The notes beneath the pieces are model-generated. The model was not told where the DNA came from. It did not search any database and saw only the letters and a program-made list of their open reading frames with translations. Position numbers and translations under genes: made by a program. Below, in pieces: positions 55,580 through 64,000 of a DNA stretch of 64,000 nt (positions are counted from its first letter, which is position 1; the number at the start of each line of letters is the position of its first letter). Source of the stretch: Bicyclus anynana (taxonomy: Eukaryota > Arthropoda > Insecta > Lepidoptera > Nymphalidae); NCBI RefSeq assembly GCF_947172395.1, contig NC_069105.1, positions 8,081,971-8,145,970 of the forward strand. Direction: 5' to 3'.

Positions 55580-58482
55580 TTAATCGCTTTTAAGTGTACC
55601 GATGACCAACTTTTTAAAAGTACCTACTCGACTGGCAAAAATGTCTATGTTTTTGAAGTGCTTATTATACGTCTGTGTCATTCTTACTATTGGTGACCGT
55701 TTACCTGCATTTGTGCGGCACCTAGTAGTTGCAAACAGTCGATGTTCGCGACCACTACGTGCACGCATTTTATATGGCACACTATAGCAGAGTTTACGCG
55801 TTAAAGCTGTACAATCATATTTATTGTGACACAGATCGTATAAAAGCATGACTTCCAATTGCTTACGTCTTGATTTTAAGTCGAGCAGTTTATATCTTTT
55901 TAAAAGTTGGTCATAGGATAAGCGGTTTCTCGTACATTTGTAGTGCATAGTCCTTAAGAATTTTTTCTGAACAGTTTCAAGGCTCTTAACATATTTTTCA
56001 TAATGAGGGTTCCAAATAGCAACAGCATATTCTAGTTGTGAACGAACTAGTGTTTTGTACAGATGAACATATGTTGATGCTTTCTTGAAATTATTGCTTG
56101 CTCTCATTACAAATCCGTACATTTTATATGATTTATTTATAATGTTTTCAATATGTATGTCCAAGTGTAGTTTACTGTCTAATGTAACTCCAAGATCTTT
56201 GATAGTATTAACTTTTTCGAGACTAACACCACAGAGCGAATAGTTAAAGTTACTTACAAATTTTTTCTTCGTAAAAGTGATATATTTACATTTATTTAGG
56301 CTTAAACTAAGTTTATTTCTCAAACAATATTCTGTAAATCTATCTAAGTCAGCTTGAAGGTTGTGATGATCATCCGGCGTTTCGATAGTTTTAAATATTT
56401 TAAGGTCATCGGCGTATAGTAGAATGTTACTATGGACAAAGCATTTATAAATGTCATTGATAAAAATGATAAATAATAGAGGTCCTAGGATAGAACCTTG
56501 TGGAACACCGGACGTAATCACAACTATGTCTGATTCATAACCGTTAATAACCACTTTCTGAGTACGGTTTGTTATATACGATTTAAACCATCTCCATAAA
56601 TTACCACGTATTCCGTTATAAGCTAGTTTTACAAGCAACATTTTGTGATCTACCCTATCAAATGCCTTTTGATAATCAGTGTATATAGTATCAGTTTGTC
56701 TGTTGTTGTCTAAGTTTTCAAATAATTTAGAGGTGAATTCCAGGAGGTTTGTTACCGTGGATCGCTGAAGAACAAAACCATGTTGCTGTGGTATAATAAT
56801 TTTGTGAATTGTACGATAAATGGCGTTGTGTATAATTTTTTCGAAAAGTTTAGCGAGCACAGGTAATATAGAAATTGGGCGATAGTTTTCCACATCTTTC
56901 TTAGATCCTCCTTTGTGCACTGGTACTATTCGTGCCATCTTCCATTTTGTAGGGAATGTGCCTTGTTGAAGGCACATGCTGTACAATATGCACAATGGTT
57001 TGCAAATTGTATCAGCAGTTGATTTGAAGAAGATTGGTGGAATATTATCTAGCCCAGATCCTTTTGTTACATCTAATTTTTTTAGTCCTAGCAGTACATT
57101 TTCAACAGTAATAGTTACTTGGTTTATAACATCACACGAAACGTTATCACTACCTTGTGTAATATTTTCTAAATTAAAATCATCAGTGAGATCTGATGAT
57201 ACAAACACAGAGTGGAAAAAATTTGAGAATAGCATACAAACTCCAGTAGGACTGCTTGCTGTCTCATTTTTATAAAATACATTGCATGGTATGGATAGAC
57301 CATTTTTCCTGTTCGAGAAGTGTTGCCAAAAGTAGTTCACATTAATTTTAATACTGTGTTCGACTAAATTCATATATTCATCATAGCGGATTTTAGATTC
57401 AACTTTAAACCTAGTTCTAAAGATACTAAATACTTCATAATCAGATATATTATTATATTTTTTCCACTTAATCCATGCCTTTTTCTTATTTTTAAATATT
57501 TTGATCAAAGCGGAATTAAACCAGACGGGAAAAGTGTTAGATTTTATAGTTTTAGATGGTATGTGTTTGCGAATAAATCCATAGATTATTTCATAAAATG
57601 TATCAACAGCACAATTAGCAGTTTTGTCTTTAAATATTTTTCCCCAATTAATACTTGAAATTTCTTTATTGATAATAGTATAGTCAGTATTTTTGAAACA
57701 ATAACGAGTTTGGATATTTAAGGGAATAATAAGATTTTTATGGACAAAGGGAAGCTGCATATAAAGCGGAGGGTGATGCTTATCAGGCGGTACTAATGAA
57801 GTAGGTGCATTTGATATGGTACATTCACGTTCAGAAGACAGTAATAGGTCTAAAACATGTCCATTATCATTTTCAATATAATTAAATTGTATTAAATTCA
57901 AAGCTGACATAAATTGACAGAGATGTTGGCTAGCTGAACATTGAGTATTCGTTAGTAGGGGTTTTAAATGCCTACCAGTATGGTTCCATTTTATTGACGG
58001 CAGGTTGTAATCACCAGCAAGGTGTACAAAGCAATTAGAACTATTTAGTATAACTTCATGTAAATAGTCAAAATATGTTGAGTATATGTCGTAGCTTAAG
58101 TTTGGCGGTATATATGTTACCCTAAGATGTGGCGGCCGCTCTGTGTGAGCAGCTCGACCAGCAAATAGTCCACGATCGGTGGCGGTGGCGCTGCGGTGGA
58201 GTGCGCAGGCGACAGCGCGAGGGGCGCTGCGGACAGCGAGCGGCGCACGGCCATCAGAACGCCGCCACCGTCCCGCCGCCCGCTCGCCACTCGATTCCTG
58301 TCGCAACGGTATACGTGGTATCGCGAGTCTATAAATTCACTGTCAAAAATATCACTGGTTAACCACGTCTCTGTAAAAAGTATTATATCATAATCGTACA
58401 TAAGTATATTCATATAGACTGTGTGGAGTTTAGTTCGTAATCCGCGACAGTTCTGATAATAAACTGATAGAAACTTATCCAT
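55580..58482 (-). pseudogene. CR1-type ORF2: endonuclease and reverse transcriptase, frameshifted
   Basis: ORF2 would nick target DNA and reverse-transcribe the element. It opens at ATG 58480-58482 with YYQNCRGLRTKL and FTETWL (endonuclease strands), continues to VDYLLVELLTQSG, and is lost by a one-base shift near 58117-58128. A second frame then carries VTYIPPNLSYD, AGDYNLPSIKWN and the rest down to 55580. The reverse transcriptase has NYRPISILPVLAKLFE, YTDYQKAFDRVDH, SGVPQGSILGPLLF and the catalytic LLYADD, all intact. No RNase H is seen, as is usual for CR1. The first about 60 codons of the long open frame (from 58306) are an out-of-frame reading of the endonuclease and not real protein. 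58125-58320 is strikingly GC-rich. Confidence 0.85.
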
Positions 58483-58868
58483 TAAAAAACAAATATGATG
58501 TAAATAGGAGTAGTAAAGAGAATAAATGTACTGGACATGTGTAATAATTTTTCAAAATATTAAAGAAATTAAAAAGAACATTTTCAATAAGTCTTTGTTT
58601 ACCTAGTTCGCTATGGGTGTAATAATATGTACATAATGTTATTATAATAAATGTATCTTTATTTAATTGAGAGCCATAACAATAAGAGACTGTTTTGTAA
58701 GTTAATAATATATAAATGAGTTGAGCTAAAATTATATAAATGAGTTGAAGTGTGAGCCGACATATACAATATGCACAATAACATAACATAAATTTAGGTA
58801 TAGTTTGAAATCTAAAAATAGCACAGTAAAAACATGATACATAATATGACAAATTATGATTAGACCTC

Positions 58869-59993
58869 TCATGTTTCCATTTTATCACTATTGTTGCTGA
58901 GACATTTAAATTTGCTGAAATCTTTATTAGACCGCACAGCGAAGGCCGGCGAAGTATCCGTTTGTCGTACCAGGATTGTCGCATTTTTGATCCATACATA
59001 TTTGTATTTATACTTTTTGGCTTCTTCGCGACACAAACGAAAAAGCTGTTTGTTTTTTAGTGTAAGATGTTCGTTCATATAAATATCGTGCGACTGACCT
59101 GAGATACCCAGCTGATCACTTTTCATACCTCTTATCTTACGAAATGCACTTAAAACATTGTCGCGAAGAACACGAGAGGTAAATTTAACAATGATGTTTT
59201 TGGGTCTGTTGTTATTTTGATTTGCATGTGGCACTCGGTGTATCGATATAACATTTGTTGTTTGAATAGGGTATTTAATTTTTGAACCGAGTGTTTCTAG
59301 GATACCTAATAGGTTCTCATTTCGCCTGTCAGGCACATTACAAATTTCAATATTACACTGCCTTGCTTGCTGCTCTAAACAGTCAATTTTATATTCCATG
59401 TTTGAGATGAGGTTTATGGCATCACTTGTATCGCTCTTGATTCCGTCCAGGTTGCAGACTTTTCGTTCCAGGTCACTGTACTGTCCAGCCTGAAACTGCG
59501 TGGTGGCCTTTAGCTCTGCGACATCTTTGGTCAAGCTTGTCAAACCTATTTTCATGTTGTCCTGCTCGTTCCGCAAAACACTAATTTCATGTTTTATCTC
59601 AGTCAAAGCATTATGAATGTCACCCCTGATTTTACTGAGACTGTTGTCCATATCGTGGTGCCATGCCTTGAGCATACTCTGCAGTTCCTGCTGGAAGCTG
59701 CGCCAGTCAGTTTCTTGGTGAGAGGTAGCCCTTTCAGGTAAATTACTGGGCGCAGAATCTTTAGAAGTAGGTATAGCTGCGGCGCGAACTGGTGTGTTAT
59801 CTCGGTCGCCCCGGTGTCGACGCGTGACATTATTGCAGGTAGGACACTGCCAAGAGGCTAAGTAGTCTTTTGTAAATGACAAATACTGATGCTGGGTTAT
59901 ATTAAGGCACTACATGTGATATGACTGTTTGCAAATTCTACAAACCATAGATGACTTTTCTAATATACGGCCACAACCACTACCGCATTCCAT
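58869..59993 (-). pseudogene. CR1-type ORF1: PHD-like finger, coiled coil and FP-type domain
   Basis: ORF1 proteins of these LINEs bind element RNA. The frame likely starts at ATG 59991-59993. Its first about 50 codons hold a Cys4-His-Cys3 PHD-like pattern: MECGSGC, VCRIC, H, then Cys, and later SWQCPTC. A TAG at 59910-59912 falls between the His and the next Cys of this finger, and the same frame then runs open to 58869. Downstream there is a heptad-rich coiled coil (about residues 80-175, including ALTEIKHEISVLRNEQDNMK) and a C-terminal region (HRVPHANQ, NIIVKFTSR, KYKYVWIKN, SNKDFSKF) that resembles the domain shared by lepidopteran LINE ORF1 proteins and baculovirus FP25K. The 386 bp between this stop and ORF2 is spacer. 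Confidence 0.75.
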
Positions 59994-60000
59994 TTTCACT

Positions 60001-60404
60001 TTTTAATTTGTTAGTTTACAAAATTTTAAATGTGACGTTTGTTTACGCTAACACTTATGCACTATTTCTGGCTAAACTTCTGGAAATTATGTACTTTTCT
60101 TATTGTAATTGCTTATATTTAACTGTTATTTGCTTGATTAAACTTGCAGAATGATAAATATTACACTGGGAACAATTTTAAAGATTTATTTTTTACAAGA
60201 CGCGCACGATGTACGTGTCCACTTTCCAGCGCCCTCTAGCGGAATGAATCATGAAAATTTTATATTAGAACGAAATGCATCGTTCTTGTCTGTGGAATGC
60301 GTTAATTTTTTTTCATTTGATTTATAATGAATTGCGAGCTGCGTCTGCAAATTTTAACTTGACTGAATTATTTTATTTTCTCGCAGTCGTAGTGAAAAAT
60401 ATAG
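60001..60404. other. Possible LINE 5' UTR and flank
   Basis: Between the ORF1 start and the next MITE. No target duplication was found, so the 5' boundary of the LINE is unresolved. Confidence 0.3.
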
Positions 60405-60528
60405 TGTTACACACGGGGCTAAACCCATTATAAACTCGGTTTCTATTTTAGCGGCCCTAGCCTTACGGCTCGTGTCCTAAAAATACCTCGTATATGTATA
60501 ATGGGTCTTTTTAGCCCCTTGTATAACA
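60405..60528. repeat. Small MITE with TGTTA...GGGGCTAAA ends
   Basis: TGTTACACACGGGGCTAAA at the left and the inverse of TGTTATACAAGGGGCTAAAA at the right (two mismatches in the shared part), 124 bp. CCCATTATA / TATAATGGG continues the pairing. Confidence 0.65.
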
Positions 60529-60552
60529 ATCTACTAGGCCCGCAAGACTGTC

Positions 60553-60826
60553 AAGAACTCGAGTCTCCTTTCAGCATGAGAGGGGTTGGGCCTGAATCCA
60601 CCACACTGGTATGCGTATTGGCAAACTTCACACACATAGAGAATTACGAGTAAGAAAATTATCAGGTATGGATACCTCACGAATTTTTTCCTTCAACGTT
60701 TGAGACACGTGATATTTCTTAAAATGCATATAACTGAAAAGTTGGAGGTGCATGCCCCTGACTGGATACCAACCTGCGCCCTCCGAATTGAAGGCAGAGG
60801 TCATATCCACTAGGCTATCACGTCTC
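60553..60826 (-). mobile_element. SINE family A, diverged
   Basis: Body and head are present (CGCCCTCCGAATTGAAGGCA, CCACTAGGCTATCACG). B box decayed. Confidence 0.7.
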
Positions 60827-61189
60827 TAAAAAAGGCTTAACTTTAACAAATTCAATTAGACAAAACTGCCTGCATTACCTAGTTAATCGAAACCCACAGT
60901 TCGCATAATGATCTGTCTCGTTTGTTAAAGTCTTTATATACCGGATCACAGTTAATAAATACGCTTTCAATTGCCTTATCTCTTATGTTTTAATAGCGAT
61001 TACGTAGGTATCAGGGCACGTTCAAATTAACAAAGCGAACAGAAGTGCTTTTTCAATACGTACAGTAAAATCTTTTTAACAAAATATTCAACCGAATTCA
61101 AAATCACAAAAATAAACTAAATTTCATTTTTCTGTTTTTAGTGTGCTCTAGCATAATGAACGAAAGCGCCACAGTATACGGGCAATAGA
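60827..61189. other. AT-rich non-coding stretch
   Basis: Nothing recognised. Confidence 0.4.
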
Positions 61190-61278
61190 AATGACGAAGT
61201 TATGACGTAAAAAAAACACTAAAAAAATACATAAGCGTCGAATTGAGAACCTTCTCACTTCTTTGAAGTCAGTTAAAT
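61190..61278 (+). repeat. MITE family D, 3' fragment
   Basis: ATGACGAAGTTATGACGTAA to TTTGAAGTCAGTTAA. Confidence 0.55.
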
Positions 61279-61287
61279 ATAAAACCA

Positions 61288-61440
61288 GGGTCTGTAGCCA
61301 TGTGGTACGTCGATTCTCTTCTTACAAACGATAACGTTTGTTTAACGCTAACGCAGCTTTATCAGGTGATCTGTCGATAGCAAATATAATTCCAATACAC
61401 TTTTTAATTTTTGAAAGCGTTAGCGTTTGTAGATAAAGAA
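61288..61440. repeat. Foldback MITE family E, diverged
   Basis: GTCTGTAGCCATGTGGTACG, GATCTGTCGATAGCAAATAT and the inverse arm to GATAAAGAATCG. Confidence 0.5.
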
Positions 61441-61485
61441 TCGTGTTTTGAATTCTAAGATAGCTGATTTTATATCTATCTTAAA

Positions 61486-61693
61486 CGCGACCCGCGACTT
61501 TGTCCGCGTGGAATTCTGTTTTTCATAAATCCCTCGGGAACAATGAATATTTCCGGTTTGAAAAATAGCCTATGTGATAATCCAGAGTAAAATCTATTTC
61601 TAATCCAAATTTCAGCCAAATAAGTTCAGTAGTTGCGGCGTTAAAGAGTAACAAACATCTGTACAAACTTTCACAATTATAATATTAGTAGGA
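61486..61693 (-). mobile_element. Helitron-like short repeat, family C2
   Basis: GCGACTTTGTCCGCGTGGAA on one side and TATAATATTAGTAGGA on the other. CTAG end degraded. Confidence 0.6.
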
Positions 61694-61854
61694 TATTTAT
61701 ATACTACGTATGTAAATACTTATATAATGTAGAAATACATCCAGACACTGTAAAACACCCATGCTCTTCGTACAAATATTTTCCAGTAGTGGGAATCGAA
61801 CCCACGTCCGTGGATGCAGAAATTAGGGTCACTGTCCACTGCGCCACGCAGGCG
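61694..61854 (-). mobile_element. tRNA-headed SINE, third family
   Basis: On the minus strand: GCCTGCGTGGCGCAGTGG (A box) and GTGGGTTCGATTCCCAC (B box, 61787-61854), followed by a TGTTTTACAGTGTCTGGATG body, cut by the Helitron-like repeat at its 3' side. The acceptor ends do not pair, so this is not a tRNA gene. Confidence 0.6.
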
Positions 61855-62116
61855 ATTAGTTACTAAATAATACGGCTAACTTAATTCATAATTCATATTT
61901 GCCGGACATTATTAGTTGGTGTGAAATAATAAATATATTCATAGAAATACTACTGTCTGTCGATACGTTAATGAATTTGGCACTAAGGCGTCAAGTTATT
62001 AATTATACCAGTATATACCGTGGTTTGTGATTGCACATGACAGGAGTCGCTACTGAGCGGTATAGTCCAGTCAGTATCTTCCAAACCGTTTTATGCCGAT
62101 GCCATGAACAATTTTT
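61855..62116. other. AT-rich non-coding stretch
   Basis: Nothing recognised. Confidence 0.4.
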
Positions 62117-62340
62117 TTTATTATTACTAGACTTGCACTTGACTATAATCATGCCTGGTGGAAAGCAATGATGAGGTCATCACTCTTGCCTTGAAGGTGC
62201 ATAAATCAAGTGTTAGGAAACACAAAAACCGGAAGAGCATTCCACATCTTCACTGTTCTTATAAGAAACGTCGTTGATGAAGGATGCCAATTTGCATGCT
62301 CGCTGTTCTGTGGTAGAATGGGGATGGAGCACTTCCCGAA
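62117..62340 (-). mobile_element. LINE C-terminus and 3' end that resembles the SINE B tail
   Basis: A minus-strand frame contains LIRTVKMWNALPV, the common C-terminal signature of LINE polyproteins (R-T-x-x-x-W-N-x-L-P). Its end (TTGACTATAATC ... GGTGGAAAG on the plus strand) resembles the SINE B 3' end. Confidence 0.55.
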
Positions 62341-62505
62341 ATATATATGGTAAAAATGGGACCACCCTGGAAGTAAACCTTTTGAAACAAAAAAAGAATT
62401 TTCAAAATCGGTCCATAAATGACGGAATTATCGCTGGACATACGTAAAAAAAAAACATACCTACAGTCGAACGTAGAACCTCCTCCTTTTTGAAAGTCGG
62501 TTAAA
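62341..62505 (+). repeat. MITE family D, 5' truncated
   Basis: AAATGGGACCACCCTGGAAG to CTTTTTGAAAGTCGGTTAA. Confidence 0.55.
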
Positions 62506-63060
62506 AAACCGAAAGACGTTACGTCGATGTTGAAGAGTTTACAGATTCATTCCAGTCAGATATACGTCTATATCGCGATGACCAACTTAGTCTCATGCTA
62601 AGCCGATATTTAGCAGACCCATCCCATAGGTGATATGTCATTCGACTTGTCATCTTGTCTACAAAATGTGAATATATTTTTTTTCCCCACTCTACTACTA
62701 TGTATAAATATAATATCATGAAGTTTTAAAAGTCCAGTTAATTTACTAAAGCTTGTAATATGAGTAAGTATATAATATAATGTAATAATACAAAATATAC
62801 CTGGCTCAACAAAAACATCGATATCTCAAGTATTTTAATATATAAATTATCTGCATCGATACATAAATGCAAATGACTATTATTATTAGAGATATTATCT
62901 TACAATCGTGACTTGAAGTTTGCTAGCTACTTAAAGCGAAGCTATAGACCTTTTGTTAGGAAATTTGCCACTCATGGCAGTAATCTCGCGGTCACATAGA
63001 TCATATCCCGGGAAAACTCTTAACATGTCATTATAGACAATAATCTATTACCATAAAAAA
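62506..63060. other. AT-rich non-coding stretch
   Basis: Nothing recognised. Confidence 0.4.
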
Positions 63061-63061
63061 A

Positions 63062-63281
63062 TGGAACCGATTTTAAACACGTACTTCAGTTATTTTGATT
63101 TTAACACAAAATTACTGAACCGATTTTCATGAAAATTAAATGGGACCAATCTGGAAGTATACTATTTTAAACACAAAAATAAATTTTCAAAATTGGTGAA
63201 TAAATTACGAAATTATGATGTATCAAACATAAAAGAACAGCGTTGAATTCAGCACTTCCTCCTTTTTTTGAAGTCAGTTAA
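63062..63281 (+). repeat. MITE family D, near-complete
   Basis: GGAACCGATTTTAAACACGT to TTTTGAAGTCAGTTAA; about 85% like 37601-37822 by eye. Confidence 0.6.
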
Positions 63282-63791
63282 AAAGACGAAAGGAGAAATA
63301 GAGACAGCATGGCATGAAGAAAATCATTGCTATCCCGTGCATTGCATTGCGTGCATGCCAACTAGAACAACCTTCTCTGAATGCTAAGATTTAGAGAAGG
63401 TTGTTCTAGTCTGTGCAAGTCGGACATTCCCTGCTTAAGGGTGGTCCTTTTAGGGAAGGGAAAACATCGTGAGGAAACCCATAAAGACGTTGAATTGCAC
63501 TCGGATTATGATAATTAATAAATTATCGCTCTAAAGTGGCAGATAGCCTTTATAGATGTTTTAGTTTTTGCCCGCAAGTAATTTATGGTGAACTTTGACG
63601 ATATAAATCTTCGGGAGCGCAGTTAAGCAACGCCACGATAACCGACCGACAATCAAACTGTGTTTGTATAAGACACCAATTAAAATCGTACTGACCCAAT
63701 AAAACATTGTTGAGAATTGACGACTCGATATAATTCAATTTTAAGTCACTATTAATTATAATTGAAACACAAAGAGGCTAAGATTATAACA
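63282..63791. other. Non-coding stretch
   Basis: An inverted pair GAGAAGGTTGTTCTAG / CTAGAACAACCTTCTC lies at about 63361-63410, and a SINE A scrap (GAAAACATCGTGAGGAAACC) at about 63459-63478. Confidence 0.4.
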
Positions 63792-63995
63792 CTAGCTGAT
63801 GCCGCGCGGTTTTACCTACGTGTGTCCTGTTCCCGTATGAATACGGGGATAATAAACAGCCTATAGCCTTCCTCGATTAATGGCCTATCTAACACTGAAG
63901 GAATTTTTCAAATCAGATCAGTAGTTCCTAAGATTAGCGTATTCAATCAATCAAACAAACAAACAAACTCTTTAGCTTTATAATAATAGTATAGA
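63792..63995 (-). mobile_element. Helitron-like short repeat, family C1
   Basis: CTAG at 63792-63795, GCCGCGCGG stem, GA (TC) at 63994-63995. Confidence 0.7.
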
Positions 63996-64000
63996 ATTAC

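Larger units (their letters stand above)
55265..60000 (-). mobile_element. Near full-length CR1/Jockey-group LINE
   Basis: A non-LTR element with ORF1 (PHD-type finger, coiled coil, FP-like domain) and ORF2 (endonuclease, reverse transcriptase). It ends at the left in a short 3' UTR with an AAAAT-repeat tail (ATTTT on the plus strand, about 55270-55310). The exact 5' end to the right is unknown, and part of 60000-60400 may be 5' UTR. One in-frame stop (ORF1) and one frameshift (ORF2) show that this copy is inactive. Confidence 0.85.

Noticed and set aside
58129..58393. Plus-strand open frames over the GC-rich block
   Set aside because: Antisense shadows of the LINE endonuclease; long only because stop codons are rare in GC-rich DNA.
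58475..58999. 174-codon open frame on the minus strand
   Set aside because: It overlaps the end of ORF1 in another frame and covers the spacer between ORF1 and ORF2; hydrophobic composition comes from AT-rich sequence and no motif is seen.
55265..60404. Target-site duplication of the CR1-type LINE
   Set aside because: I compared the left flank (around GTAAATAGAATC) with the right side and found no convincing match, so the 5' end is left open.
61787..61854. Possible tRNA gene (A and B boxes)
   Set aside because: The acceptor ends do not pair and SINE-like sequence continues downstream, so it is a SINE head.
1..64000. CRISPR arrays, bacterial operons or phage genes
   Set aside because: The repeats are dispersed eukaryotic transposons; no regular repeat-spacer array or prokaryotic gene layout is present.

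Overview
The window looks like a piece of a lepidopteran (butterfly or moth) nuclear genome. It is AT-rich, has no bacterial-type gene density, and is packed with interspersed families that I recognise as typical of Lepidoptera: two tRNA-headed SINE families, short Helitron-like repeats that begin with TC and end with CTAG, RTE and CR1/Jockey-type LINEs, a BEL/Pao LTR element, and several small inverted-repeat (MITE-like) elements. No rRNA genes, CRISPR arrays or ordinary tRNA genes were seen.

Only one host protein gene is supported. On the minus strand, two exons (about 2541-2676 and 577-701) encode the Ras-association domain of a RASSF-family protein, closest in appearance to the N-terminal RASSF group (RASSF9/10, Drosophila meru). 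Splice sites and phases agree between the exons. The gene reads leftwards out of the window; everything to the right of about 2681 is upstream intron or intergenic DNA.

The rest is transposon territory. From left to right: intron 1 of the RASSF gene with a LINE 3' end (1670-2180); SINEs, Helitron-like repeats and foldback elements (2.8-11.9 kb); a BEL/Pao LTR element with LTRs that look identical and a 5-bp target duplication, but defective and internally deleted (12035-15013); a full-length RTE LINE with an intact 990-codon ORF and a 12-bp target duplication (17296-20528, minus); a long zone of SINE, MITE and Helitron-like copies and LINE fragments (20.5-55 kb); a near full-length CR1/Jockey-group LINE with two ORFs, broken by one stop codon and one frameshift (about 55265-60000 or beyond, minus); then more SINE, MITE and LINE debris to the end.

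The element families seem to be functionally linked. The RTE could supply the machinery for SINE family A, which ends in a similar TGA/ATG-repeat tail. A LINE fragment at 62.1-62.3 kb shares its 3' terminus with SINE family B, suggesting a second partnership. The BEL element, which is defective yet has apparently identical LTRs, was probably moved in trans by an intact relative elsewhere in the genome.
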